Shown: positions 8,913 to 16,765, counted from the first letter of the stretch. The stretch: DNA of 64,000 nt from Gammaproteobacteria bacterium (GCA_026706385.1 JAPOYV010000035.1:37371-101370), one strand, 5' to 3'. Notes: generated from the sequence alone by a model not told the origin. Translations and numbers: made by a program.

Positions 8913-11405
8913 ATGGCTGAGGCACGGGCTTTGGTCTTCCCCCGGGCGATCGCGCTGGGTGCTCGACCGCTCACCGTGCCGGGCGGGGAGAACGTGCTCG
9001 TGGCGTCCGCACTGTTTCCCTTCCGGCTTTCCGACGGTTCGCCGGTGCTGCCTGCGACCTGGTACGAGACGGTGTCCACCCACGCCGGGCCGGACGTGGT
9101 CCCCGACACCATGGCGCCGTTGCCCGGGGCGGAACTGCTGGTTCTCGGGATGGTGCCGCCGGTGACCGACGGCGATGTACGGCCGGCGCACGTTCAATGC
9201 GGCGCGGTGTCGCGCAACGTCGTGTTCCGAGCCGACCCGGAACACCCGGACGATCCCTTCCTGCCGGACGCGCATGCTGCGGCCTGGCACGAGCAGGACA
9301 ACCCGATCGGCCGTGGCGGGCCGGACGACGAACGCCCACCCCTCATCGTCCGCGACCGCGACCGGGAACAGCCGATCTGGCTGGGCCATACGCCGTTCGA
9401 CCACGCGTCGCGGCTGAAACGCGTCGGCACGCCGGACGTGACGTCGGGAACGGGGTGGCCGTCGGACGCGGACCCGTCTGTGCTCTACGAGGCGCATCCG
9501 GCGTTCTGGGGCGAGCGCTTCCAGCCAGGCGATCCCGTTGCATTCGACGGATTTGGCGCGACGCGGCTCGACGGCCGGCTGCCGCCCTACCGGATCACCG
9601 TCACGTCGGGCCGGGAGGACGGTCGTTTCATCGTCGAGACCGCGCGCATCCACGCCGTGACGATCATTCCGAGCGCCGACGTGGGCGCGATGATCTGGCG
9701 AGCCGTGATCCCGGTCGGGGACGACATTCTCGGTGAGAAGGTGCAAGCGCTTGTCGCGGCTCTGGAAGACGCCGACAGCGAGCCGAAGGACTTCGAACAC
9801 TGGGGCCGTATCGCCGTGGATCGGTGGCTCGACCCGAACACGGCCATGGACGACCGGCCCTTGCTGCCCGCTGCGCTCGCCGCCGCCGTGGTGTTGCCGT
9901 TCGCCATGGCGGCGGACGATCCGATCAAGGAGCGGCATGCCGCCGCCGAAGAGTGGATGAAGGGCGAGGTCGGCATTGGCGAGACGAACCCGTTCGGCGA
10001 ACTCGCGCCCGAAGAGCAGACCGGACTCGCGGAGCAGGCGATCGAGGCATCCGACTCAGACGATGCGTCGCCGGATCCGAACGAGATCGACGACATCGCC
10101 CAGGCGGCCCTGGCGGCGGGCAGGGAGCGCCACGCGCAGGCCGGCTTCAAGGAACGCACGCCCGAGGAGCAGAATGCGCCGCAGGTCCGCGGCGAACGCC
10201 TGGACCACGAAATCGAGCAGCGCCTCGCCGCGCCCTACCAGTCGTTGCGGGACCGTAGCATCGTCGACGCCATCCGCGACCACGAGGTCGAAGGCATGGA
10301 TTCGGAAGACGTCATGGAAAAGCTGGCAACCGCGCGCCACATCAACCCGGATCCGCCGCCGGTTTGGCCGGCGCTCGACGAGAACGAAGCGCCGCGTTTC
10401 GGCAACGCGCTCTACGAACGGCTCGCCGAAGGCGATCTCGACCGCCACGTCGACGTCTCCGGCGCGACTCTCGTTGCGGCGCCCGCGGACGGCGGCGCGC
10501 GCCGGATCGCAGATCGCCGTTTCGAGGGCGTGTTCGCGGAGGACACCCGGTGGGAAGGGACCGAGTTCCTGCGTTGCGAATTCGTCGATGCGAGCTTCGC
10601 CCGGGCCAGCTTCCAGGCCTGCGAGTTCCGCGACTGCACGTTCCGGAACACCAACCTGTCCAAGGCGGAGCTTGTCGAGTGCACGGTGGCCGACGGCCTG
10701 TTCGCCGAGTTGCGCCTCGTCGAACCCACGTGGCGGGAGACTCGTTTCGAACGCTGCGCGTTCGACGATGTTCAACTCTCGAGCGCTGCGATGAGCGACA
10801 CCACCTTCGCCGGCGGTTCGTGGAGGAAATTCCAGGTCTCCGGCGGCCTGTTGATGGACATGACCTACCTCGACATCGAGATGGAGGAGGTGACGCTGTC
10901 GGAGGCGATGCTGCCCCAGAACCGGTTCGAGCGGATTTCCATGACCAAGGTGTGGGTGATGGGCAAGGGACCGGCGGCGAGCACGTTCGACGACGTCGAG
11001 GCGCACACGTGCGGCTTCCTGGGGAACGTCCGCTTCGACCAGTCGACCTTCAACAACGTCCGTTTCACCATGACCGGGTTCACCAGCGCCGTGTTCGCGG
11101 ACACCAGGTTCTCCCCGGACTGCCGGTTCGATCGCTGCGACTTCTCGAACGCGGTCTTCTTCAATGCCGCGATGGAAGGCATCCGGTTCATCGAATGTTC
11201 GATGACGGGGAGTCGGTGGATGAACGTGACGGCGCCGAACGCCTGGTTCTACGGCTGCCTGTTGCGCGGGGTGAACTTCGGCGATGCGGAACTGGCTAAC
11301 GTGGTGTTCGCCGATGCGGATCTCGAAGGGACGCAGTTCCTCCCGGACAAGACGATCAACGCCGATTTCCGCGGTACGGTCAGGGCGGATCCGGGGCCGT
11401 CGTAG
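8913..11405 (+). CDS. DUF2169 domain and pentapeptide-repeat protein (T6SS adaptor type)
   Basis: This 830-residue protein starts 24 bases after the giant gene, probably in the same operon. The first ~300 residues resemble the DUF2169 family, whose members sit beside VgrG, PAAR-like and effector genes and act as loading adaptors in some T6SSs. A linker (about 300-505) contains a short Ala/Val-rich hydrophobic patch and acidic low-complexity sequence. Residues about 509-825 form a long quadrilateral beta-helix-like repeat of the A(D/N)LxF type, for example RFEGVFAEDTRWEGTEF and NLSKAELVECTVADGLF. The DUF2169-pentapeptide fusion is a known architecture in such loci. Adaptor function for the upstream protein is inference. 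Confidence 0.8.
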   Translation: MAEARALVFPRAIALGARPLTVPGGENVLVASALFPFRLSDGSPVLPATWYETVSTHAGPDVVPDTMAPLPGAELLVLGMVPPVTDGDVRPAHVQCGAVSRNVVFRADPEHPDDPFLPDAHAAAWHEQDNPIGRGGPDDERPPLIVRDRDREQPIWLGHTPFDHASRLKRVGTPDVTSGTGWPSDADPSVLYEAHPAFWGERFQPGDPVAFDGFGATRLDGRLPPYRITVTSGREDGRFIVETARIHAVTIIPSADVGAMIWRAVIPVGDDILGEKVQALVAALEDADSEPKDFEHWGRIAVDRWLDPNTAMDDRPLLPAALAAAVVLPFAMAADDPIKERHAAAEEWMKGEVGIGETNPFGELAPEEQTGLAEQAIEASDSDDASPDPNEIDDIAQAALAAGRERHAQAGFKERTPEEQNAPQVRGERLDHEIEQRLAAPYQSLRDRSIVDAIRDHEVEGMDSEDVMEKLATARHINPDPPPVWPALDENEAPRFGNALYERLAEGDLDRHVDVSGATLVAAPADGGARRIADRRFEGVFAEDTRWEGTEFLRCEFVDASFARASFQACEFRDCTFRNTNLSKAELVECTVADGLFAELRLVEPTWRETRFERCAFDDVQLSSAAMSDTTFAGGSWRKFQVSGGLLMDMTYLDIEMEEVTLSEAMLPQNRFERISMTKVWVMGKGPAASTFDDVEAHTCGFLGNVRFDQSTFNNVRFTMTGFTSAVFADTRFSPDCRFDRCDFSNAVFFNAAMEGIRFIECSMTGSRWMNVTAPNAWFYGCLLRGVNFGDAELANVVFADADLEGTQFLPDKTINADFRGTVRADPGPS

Positions 11406-11540
11406 CCGTGTCGGCGGCTTCGCCCGGCAAGAGGCACGGACCCCCGGCGGCCAGGGGGATGCGACCCGACCGCCTTCGGTGCCGGCACGGCGGCGCCGGT
11501 CGCGCGAGGCCGCGGCCGCGCGAGCCGGCCGGGCAATCGC

Positions 11541-12128
11541 CTAGTCGAACAGGAACGCCTTGGCGTGGAGTCGCGCCTCGCGCAGCGTGTTGGAGATCCA
11601 CGTGCCGGCCCGCTGCAGCACTGTGCCTTCGACCTCGTCGCTGGCGTGACTGGCGCGGCGGATATCGGTTCCGATTTGTGCAACGCGCGTCTGCACGGAT
11701 TCCGTGCGCAAGTGCTCCACGGCATGACGGTTCCGCGCGCTGGTCAGAAAGTCCTCGGCGTGGATGTGCACGGCCTCGGCGGTCAACGCCACCCGCGGCG
11801 CCTTGATGGTCAGCGGGCCTGTTGTGGCGACCACCGACGGTCCTTCCTGGCCTCGCTCGAGGACATTCAGAATCCACCGTTTCCCGTCTTCGCCGGACCA
11901 GATAAGCACACGGTCGCCGGGCGTGGGGCGCAACAGGCAGGATGCGCCCAGGCGGACAGCCCGCCCGTCGGCAAGAGTTCCGTGGGTCTCCGCCCAGGTC
12001 GCCACCTCGCCGTCGGCCAGGGAGCCGACGCCCGACTGGTCCGGAGTGCCGAGCATGCGGTCGAGGACCGTCGCGGCCTCGGCAGGCGCCGCGTCGCCGG
12101 CACGGCTTTGGTTCGGGTTCGCGGGCAC
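11541..12128 (-). CDS. DUF3540 family protein, T6SS-associated
   Basis: This 195-residue protein starts at GTG 12128. Its core (ADGRAVRLGASCLLRPTPGD and RVLIWSGEDGKRWILNVLER) matches the pattern of DUF3540, a family usually found with DUF2169, pentapeptide and VgrG genes. The middle (TIKAPRVALTAEAVHIHAED) reads like short beta-helical repeats, as in spike proteins. Here the gene is convergent with the DUF2169 gene rather than in the same operon, and it lies 13 bases downstream of the barrel gene on its own strand. The molecular role of the family is not established. Confidence 0.75.
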   Translation of the reverse strand: MPANPNQSRAGDAAPAEAATVLDRMLGTPDQSGVGSLADGEVATWAETHGTLADGRAVRLGASCLLRPTPGDRVLIWSGEDGKRWILNVLERGQEGPSVVATTGPLTIKAPRVALTAEAVHIHAEDFLTSARNRHAVEHLRTESVQTRVAQIGTDIRRASHASDEVEGTVLQRAGTWISNTLREARLHAKAFLFD

Positions 12129-12141
12129 CGCTTGACGACGG

Positions 12142-12798
12142 TCAGAATTCCAGACCGAAGGCCAGCGTAACGGCCGTCGAGGCGAAGTCTTCGAACTGCA
12201 GGCCGCTCGCGGCGTCGTTGTGGCCGTCGGACTGGAAGCGGCTGACGCGCAGGCCGACGTAGCCGATGGGGTCGATCGGGTAGCGTGCGCCGAGTTGGAT
12301 CACGAACCCGGAGCGCAGGTCGGATTCGATCGAGGCGATCCCGTAGCCGAGGCCGAGATAGGCCACAAGACCCTCTTCGTCCCCGAGTTCGTAGTAGGCG
12401 TTGCCGCTCAACACGGTCACGCGGTCGTCGAAGTTGTAGCCGAGGTCGCGCACGCCGTCGGCGTCCAGCGCGACCTGGGTGCCCTGGCCGCCGGCGGGCG
12501 ACTCCGCGGCCGCGCCCGTTTGCGACAGGGTGGCCTCGCCAAGCCGGCCGCGGAATCCATCGAGCGCCAATGCAAGGGCGAACGGGGTTCCGGCGATCGC
12601 GCGCATGCCGCCTTCGGCGCCGATGGTCTTCTTGGCGTCGTAGGTGAACTCCGCCTCCAGCACGCCGCCGCCTCGGTCGGCCGTGCCGCTCAAGTCGTCC
12701 ATCTGGCTCAGCCCGCCGCGGATTTCCGCGTAGGGAGCGGCATGGACCGCGACGGCACCGGAAGCGAGGCAGGCGCAAAGGCCAAGGCGTGCGAACAT
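12142..12798 (-). CDS. Outer-membrane beta-barrel protein
   Basis: This 218-residue protein has a clear Sec signal peptide (MFARLGLCACLASGAVAVHA, cleavage near residue 20). Alternating hydrophobic strands follow, and the C terminus is FGLEF with a terminal aromatic residue, as expected for a BAM-recognised barrel. Repeated Gly/aromatic strands (YLGLGYGIASIES, YVGLRVSRFQSDG) fit a small eight-stranded OMP_b-brl or OmpA-like barrel. The DUF3540 gene follows 13 bases downstream on the same strand, so the two may be co-transcribed. Specific function is unknown. Confidence 0.75.
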   Translation of the reverse strand: MFARLGLCACLASGAVAVHAAPYAEIRGGLSQMDDLSGTADRGGGVLEAEFTYDAKKTIGAEGGMRAIAGTPFALALALDGFRGRLGEATLSQTGAAAESPAGGQGTQVALDADGVRDLGYNFDDRVTVLSGNAYYELGDEEGLVAYLGLGYGIASIESDLRSGFVIQLGARYPIDPIGYVGLRVSRFQSDGHNDAASGLQFEDFASTAVTLAFGLEF

Positions 12799-12913
12799 GG
12801 TCGTGCTTCGCCATGCGGATCAGGCATCCGCATCATAGCAGTTTCGCTTGGGTTACGACCGACGACCCACTCGTTTCCGCGGCTTTTGGGCGGCCCGGCG
12901 CGATCGCCGTGCT

Positions 12914-13936
12914 ATGCTCCCGGCCGGGATTTCGGTGTTGGCGGGAAGCGTGCTGGGTTGTCCACGTTGCTCACGGACCACCGGGGCCAGGGGAAAGGGG
13001 CTTGTGGCGGTGCTTGGCCTCGCCCTGGGCACGCCGGTCGCGCTGGCGGATGATCTGGTCTTCGGTAGTTTCGCCGAGGAGGAGGTCGCGCGTCGCTTCG
13101 CCAGCGGTGTTGGGGAGCGCCTTGGCCTGGATACCCGGGTGGTGGTCGTGGACGTCGGCGGCATTCTCTATTCACGCGTTGCCGCCAAGTTCGGATCCGA
13201 ACGAGAGGCGCGTGCTGCCCTGGTCGAGGCACACGCCGCTGGATTCGTCGACGCATGGTACTTGCCGGGCGAGGACGTCCCGGCTGGCCGGAAGGGTGGC
13301 GACCCAGGGGAGGCGGTGGCGACCAGGCGCGAAGTGTCTGCACGACCCTCGAAAGACTGGCGACTCACGTTCGTGGTGCCGGGGGAGACGCCCGAGACCA
13401 TCGTGGTGCCGCGACGCGAAGCCGTCGTGCGCATGGACGGCCGGTTGGACGAGCCCTTTTGGGCGGCGCTGCCGGGCTACGACAACATGGTGCTTGTGGA
13501 ACCCGGTACGTTGGCAAACACGCGCCACGAGACGATCGCGCGGTACTTCCATAGCGACGCCGGTCTGCACATCGGCGTCTGGAACGAACAGCCCCCCGAT
13601 ACGCTCAGGCGACGTTCGTCGAGGTCCGGACAGGCCCGCGGCGACGCGTGGGGGATCACGCTCGACACGTCCGGTCGCGGCCGCTACGGCCACTGGTTCA
13701 GTGTCGGACTTGGCGACGCGGTCGGGGATGCGCCCAAGGGGTGGGATAGCGCCACGGCGGAGTTGGCCGACGGCTGGAGCCTGGAGGTGTTCGTGCCGTG
13801 GAGCATGCTTGCTCTGCCACCGGCGCAGGACGTGCGATCAATGGGAATCTACGTGAACCGCACCGTGGCCTACATTGGCGAGCGCTGGGGTTGGCCCGCG
13901 CGGGTCGTACCGGCCCGGGGCGCCCCGAAACGCTGA
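12914..13936 (+). CDS. SPOR plus CBM9-like periplasmic protein, truncated relative to its family
   Basis: ATG 12914 is used. GTG 13004 is an alternative, with AGGGGA nine bases upstream, giving a short signal AVLGLALGTPVALA. After the signal, residues about 50-120 read as a SPOR-like domain (FGSFAEEEVARRFAS and YSRVAAKFGSEREARAAL). From about residue 180 there is a carbohydrate-binding family-9-like domain beginning MDGRLDEPFWAALPGYDNM and running to IYVNRTVAYIGERWGWPA. In related proteins I know, this continues into a long outer-membrane barrel. Here it stops about ten residues later with a basic, unconserved tail (RVVPARGAPKR). It is probably a 3'-truncated or frameshifted gene; the surviving part could still be folded and exported. 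Confidence 0.6.
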   Translation: MLPAGISVLAGSVLGCPRCSRTTGARGKGLVAVLGLALGTPVALADDLVFGSFAEEEVARRFASGVGERLGLDTRVVVVDVGGILYSRVAAKFGSEREARAALVEAHAAGFVDAWYLPGEDVPAGRKGGDPGEAVATRREVSARPSKDWRLTFVVPGETPETIVVPRREAVVRMDGRLDEPFWAALPGYDNMVLVEPGTLANTRHETIARYFHSDAGLHIGVWNEQPPDTLRRRSSRSGQARGDAWGITLDTSGRGRYGHWFSVGLGDAVGDAPKGWDSATAELADGWSLEVFVPWSMLALPPAQDVRSMGIYVNRTVAYIGERWGWPARVVPARGAPKR

Positions 13937-14117
13937 TGCGACGGTTCGCCCCGATCGGCGACCGAACGGGGCGACGGATGGACGAGCTCCGCCTGGCCGG
14001 CGCGCGGCGCACCTACGGTCGCGGGGTCCTCTGCAGTTGCAGCGGGGCGGGGGCGTTCGCCTTCGGCGGGTCGAGCGCCGTGAGCGCGGGGGCCGATGTC
14101 GTGCATGCACTACAAGT

Positions 14118-14142
14118 TAGTCCCCGGCGGACTAGCCTTTTT
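14118..14142 (+). terminator. Rho-independent terminator candidate
   Basis: A perfect 6-bp stem (TAGTCC/GGACTA) with a CCGGC loop is followed by GCC and five T residues. It is oriented to end transcription from the truncated SPOR-CBM9-like gene. Confidence 0.6.
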
Positions 14143-14289
14143 CAAGTAGGAGTGAGCCTGCCCACGGGCGGAGGCGGTTGCCGGCGCACCGGCGCCACCC
14201 GGCCGGCCTCGGCAGGCTAGGAACCGGCTGGAGCCCTTTCCTGGAGGCGCACCGCGCGGACTGCCGACGCGGCGTTCGCGCTCGAGCAC

Positions 14290-14445
14290 AGGATCGACGC
14301 GCGTGGCGCCGTAGGTGACCTGCCGGTTCTCGAAGAGGATGAACGGTCGCTCGCCGCGTCGGGCCGTTTGCCGGTCGATGTAGTCGGCGTTCGTATAGCG
14401 CGAGACGCGGTTCGAGCCCTCGTGGGGGGCGCGTCCTTCGGGGAT
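14290..14445 (-). pseudogene. Relic of the N terminus of an AMP-binding (acyl-CoA ligase-type) protein
   Basis: On the minus strand a short frame reads NADYIDRQTARRGERPFILF followed by ENRQVTYG. This is the characteristic opening of AMP-forming acyl-CoA synthetases (residues before the P-loop). A stop lies just upstream in frame and the similarity ends after about 55 codons. No P-loop or adenylate motif follows, so only a fragment remains. The assignment is by pattern alone. Confidence 0.45.
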
Positions 14446-14480
14446 CGCCTACGGAAAGAACCGGCGGAACGTCGGGACAC

Positions 14481-14535
14481 CTAAAGATGATCTTTAATTC
14501 TATATAAATCAGTAAGTTAATTTAAAATATTGCAC
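14481..14535. other. AT-rich patch in a GC-rich background
   Basis: About 55 bases are almost entirely A/T apart from scattered G/C, and include the small palindrome AAAGATGATCTTT. It lies between the acyl-CoA-ligase relic and the interrupted coiled-coil gene. No coding potential is seen. It could be a promoter, a binding site for a nucleoid protein, or a scar of an earlier insertion. Confidence 0.5.
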
Positions 14536-14670
14536 CGTTGAGAGGCCCGGGGAGCCAAGGGGCGGCTGCCACTCCGCCACCTAACCCCTGTTCACCGATG
14601 GAGCAGGGCCGACAGGCTGTGTTCCCGGGATGCGCCCCGCCGCCTTAATGCCGCGGTCCTGGGCGGCCGA

Positions 14671-15048
14671 TCAGCCCTTTCCGGCGTCCATCGATCGTGG
14701 ATGCGCGACCTCGGCTGGCTGTCGCGCATGGGCCTCGAGTTCGCGCACTCGCGCCTGCAAATCTGGAACGCCGACTCGACTGGCCTCCATCGACTGCTCA
14801 ACGACACGTAGGCGTGCATCGAGCCCGGCGATCTGCGCGCCGAGTTCCCTGCGTACGTCCTCGATCCGAGCGGTCAGTTCCGTGCGCACACTCTCGATCC
14901 GAACGGTCAGTTCGGTGCGCAGGCCGTTCATCTCGGCCCTCAGCCCTGAAGTGGACGCGAGGATCATCGCGCCGATGCCAACGCCGACCGTGAGCACCGT
15001 GCCGATGATCGCGATGGGACCTTTGTACTTGACTAGACCATAGGTCAT
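14671..15048 (-). CDS. Membrane-anchored coiled-coil protein, 3' part of a transposon-split gene with a substitute start
   Basis: The open frame encodes 125 residues: a transmembrane segment (IAIIGTVLTVGVGIGAMILA), then a coiled coil of heptad-like repeats (RTELTxRIExVRxEL), then a hydrophilic tail. From codon ~12 onward it is homologous to the intact protein at 21,527-21,997. The first 11 codons come from the inserted transposon's terminal repeat, which supplies an ATG at 15,048 and an AGGGTG-like ribosome site. The original 5' end lies at 19,708-19,778. Protein function is unknown. Whether the fused frame is expressed is open. Confidence 0.65.
   Translation of the reverse strand: MTYGLVKYKGPIAIIGTVLTVGVGIGAMILASTSGLRAEMNGLRTELTVRIESVRTELTARIEDVRRELGAQIAGLDARLRVVEQSMEASRVGVPDLQARVRELEAHARQPAEVAHPRSMDAGKG
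15008..15015. repeat. Target-site duplication, left copy
   Basis: The sequence is ATCGCGAT, immediately outside the left terminal inverted repeat and identical to 19,708-19,715. The duplicated site is itself palindromic. Eight-base duplications are typical of IS1595-family transposition. Confidence 0.92.
15016..15039 (+). repeat. Left terminal inverted repeat of the IS1595-family transposon
   Basis: This 24-base repeat begins GGGACC and matches the reverse complement of 19,684-19,707 at 23 of 24 positions. The single difference is at position 7. Similarity ends sharply after it. Confidence 0.93.
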
Positions 15049-15108
15049 TTCACCCTGTCTTTACCCGTCCAAAGCCTGTAAACCACAGTTGGCTGGCGGG
15101 AGTGCCTC

Positions 15109-15203
15109 TGGCGGGAGCAGCAGGATTCGAACCTGCGGCCCGAGGTGTTGTCTCGGACGCCAGAGCCTAAATCTGGTGCAATAGACCGCTCTGCCATGCT
15201 CCC
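15109..15203 (-). tRNA. tRNA-Leu (anticodon UAG), transposon-borne and atypical
   Basis: The minus strand folds as a class II tRNA. The acceptor GGGAGCA pairs with TGCTCCC, followed by G73 and an encoded CCA. The D stem is GCA/TGC, with GG in the loop. The anticodon stem CCAGA/TCTGG holds loop TTTAGGC, so the anticodon is UAG. The variable arm has a 7-bp stem (GTCCGAG/CTCGGGC), and the T arm is GCAGG TTCGAAT CCTGC. G73 is the usual discriminator of serine tRNAs, whereas bacterial leucine tRNAs normally have A73, so the charging identity is uncertain. An outer GC/GC pair extends the acceptor helix. It lies 70 bases inside the left transposon end. Confidence 0.85.
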
Positions 15204-15449
15204 GCCAGCCCTTTACAGTTCCACCTCGGATTTCTAGCCGAACCCTTAGACCGTGTTGTCCTAAGGTTAGAACCGGGTGAATCACGTTGACTTTCACGAC
15301 CGCCTTGTGTAGACGCTGCCGCTAGCAAAGCGGTTCATCGGTATGCCCGTTGTCGGGCTAGCCGCTGAATACCACAGCCATACTCGGCCCGAGGGAGTCA
15401 TGACCCAAGGGTAGGCGAATAGGCGGCAAACCCTCATCGTACTGGTGAG
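15204..15449. other. Non-coding stretch inside the transposon
   Basis: I see no convincing gene here. It contains the tRNA upstream region and an imperfect inverted repeat (CTTAG and CTAAG arms near 15,246-15,266). It leads into the hairpin before the first cargo gene. Confidence 0.4.
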
Positions 15450-15497
15450 CCGTTTTGCATGGCCCGGCACTACTCGTGCCGCCAAAGTGCAAAACGG
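15450..15497 (+). promoter_or_regulatory. Large inverted repeat ending 9 bases before a start codon
   Basis: A perfect 10-bp outer stem (CCGTTTTGCA/TGCAAAACGG) encloses TGG/CCA and an inner 6-bp stem (CGGCAC/GTGCCG) with a TACTC loop. The right arm runs into CGGAGA, the likely ribosome site of the gene starting at 15,507. The structure could be a repressor operator or an RNA hairpin that masks the ribosome site. There is no T-run, so a terminator is unlikely. Confidence 0.6.
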
Positions 15498-15506
15498 AGA
15501 TACACC

Positions 15507-16067
15507 ATGACCAAGATCCCCTTAGGGTGCTTAGCCCTATCCGTTGCCTTGGTCTTGCCTATCTACGGGCAGACCATCCCAAAGGAACCACCGCCGCCTA
15601 TCCCGGATTACGAATACGGGCTGCACGTGTTCGTCGTGATGGAGATAGGGCGGAAGTACCGCCATACCCATGACAACGCACGTCCTGTATCAAGAGAGGA
15701 CAGGCAAAGAATGGCCGCGTTGGCTTCCGCCCTTGCGCTTTGCGCGAGCAAACATAGCGCGATACGAAAACAAGCGCTCGTCATACCGAGCCGCAAGTGG
15801 GGTCTAGCCGTAGAGTTGGCGAGTGTCCCTGATGGCGGAGCTAACAAAGGCCAGCAGCGGGCCATCCAGCTAGCCCGGGAGAGGTTGCAGGACAGTCAGA
15901 GCTTGTTCCAAGACACGATCCGCAAGTGGCGATCAGTCAAGAACCAGTGCGTCCGGGACACCAACGAGATGGAACAACTCGTGACGTTCGCCTACTCGGA
16001 CTACCAGCGGCGGTACAACGAGCTATGGGCGTATCGAATGAAGAGTGGCTACAGCGAGGGCTGGTAG
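15507..16067 (+). CDS. Exported protein of unknown function, transposon cargo
   Basis: This 186-residue protein starts at ATG 15,507, after the CGGAGA ribosome site. Residues 1-21 form a signal peptide (MTKIPLGCLALSVALVLPIYG), followed by a Pro-rich linker (PKEPPPPIPDYEYG). The mature part is basic and mostly helical by composition, with two cysteines (near residues 75 and 149). It contains a long charged region (RERLQDSQSLFQDTIRKWRS) and ends GYSEGW. No known domain was recognised. The JAMM peptidase gene begins 3 bases after its stop, so the two are almost certainly co-translated from one message. Base composition is lower in G+C than the chromosome. Confidence 0.65.
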   Translation: MTKIPLGCLALSVALVLPIYGQTIPKEPPPPIPDYEYGLHVFVVMEIGRKYRHTHDNARPVSREDRQRMAALASALALCASKHSAIRKQALVIPSRKWGLAVELASVPDGGANKGQQRAIQLARERLQDSQSLFQDTIRKWRSVKNQCVRDTNEMEQLVTFAYSDYQRRYNELWAYRMKSGYSEGW

Positions 16068-16069
16068 GC

Positions 16070-16753
16070 ATGACACCATTCGACAAGGATGTGACGGTCC
16101 ACGTTACGGACTCCGCTCTTATGCACCTGCTTCTGGCCGGAATGGAATCGTATCGAGCTAAACGTCATGGCGCGCTAGAAACCGGCGGCTTGTTGTGGGG
16201 CTTCATCAAAGACGAGACCGACAGCGAGATGGATCACATTACGATCGAGCATGTCTCCACGGACACCTACGCCAAGCGCAAGCCGGACAGCGTAGCTCTC
16301 AGCGACCGGACGACCAGCGCCAAGCGAGACGTGATTGAGCAACGCTGGCCGCACCTGTCCATGATCGGGGACTTTCACACTCACCCGTATACGAACTACA
16401 CCGAAGCCGTGGACAACAAGGGTTGGGAGTTCTCGCGGGGCGATTTCGAGTGGTACGAGAACGGGCACACGGCGGAGTCCTGGGCGGGCCGTGTCGGGCT
16501 GGTCCTAGCGATAGCCGGACTCCAGCGCTACCACAAGGACAACCACGCAACCACTCGGGTCCGATCCCGCTACGGCAACACGCTCCAATGGCAGCTAGGC
16601 CGTTACCGCTTTTGGTTGTCGGCGTATTCCGTCGATCCGTTGGAAGGGCGGCTAATCGTGTCTCCGCGGGGTGGTGCCAATCCGTCCCGGCGTTATGTCT
16701 ACATCGACGTGCCGACAATCAACGGCACCGATGCGTGGTTCACTTACGAGTGA
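16070..16753 (+). CDS. JAMM/MPN-type metallopeptidase, transposon cargo
   Basis: This 227-residue protein carries the hallmarks of a JAB1/MPN+ zinc peptidase. There is an upstream acidic residue in ALETGGLLWG (E37) and a GDFHTHP core (H103, H105, P106). S122 and D125 lie in SRGDFEWYE, matching the H-x-H..S-x2-D pattern with a longer than usual spacing (17 residues from H105 to S122). There is no signal peptide or membrane segment. Family members cleave isopeptide or peptide bonds, for example in ubiquitin-like systems or phage tail assembly. No ubiquitin-like, E1 or E2 gene is nearby, so the substrate is unknown. Its tight coupling to the exported-protein gene suggests a shared role. Confidence 0.75.
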   Translation: MTPFDKDVTVHVTDSALMHLLLAGMESYRAKRHGALETGGLLWGFIKDETDSEMDHITIEHVSTDTYAKRKPDSVALSDRTTSAKRDVIEQRWPHLSMIGDFHTHPYTNYTEAVDNKGWEFSRGDFEWYENGHTAESWAGRVGLVLAIAGLQRYHKDNHATTRVRSRYGNTLQWQLGRYRFWLSAYSVDPLEGRLIVSPRGGANPSRRYVYIDVPTINGTDAWFTYE

Positions 16754-16765
16754 TAAGGTGAGGTG

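Noticed and set aside
6936..9938. 1000-codon open frame on the minus strand
   Set aside because: It covers the 3' part of the giant gene and the 5' part of the DUF2169 gene in antisense. Composition is Arg/His/Pro-rich and no motif is present.
13798..14220. 140-codon plus-strand frame after the SPOR-CBM9 gene
   Set aside because: It overlaps the end of that gene in another frame, runs through the terminator hairpin and has no domain-like sequence.
15109..15203. tRNA-Ser
   Set aside because: The discriminator G73 and long variable arm suggested serine, but the anticodon is UAG in a leucine-type CCAGA/TCTGG stem, so it is reported as tRNA-Leu with uncertain identity.
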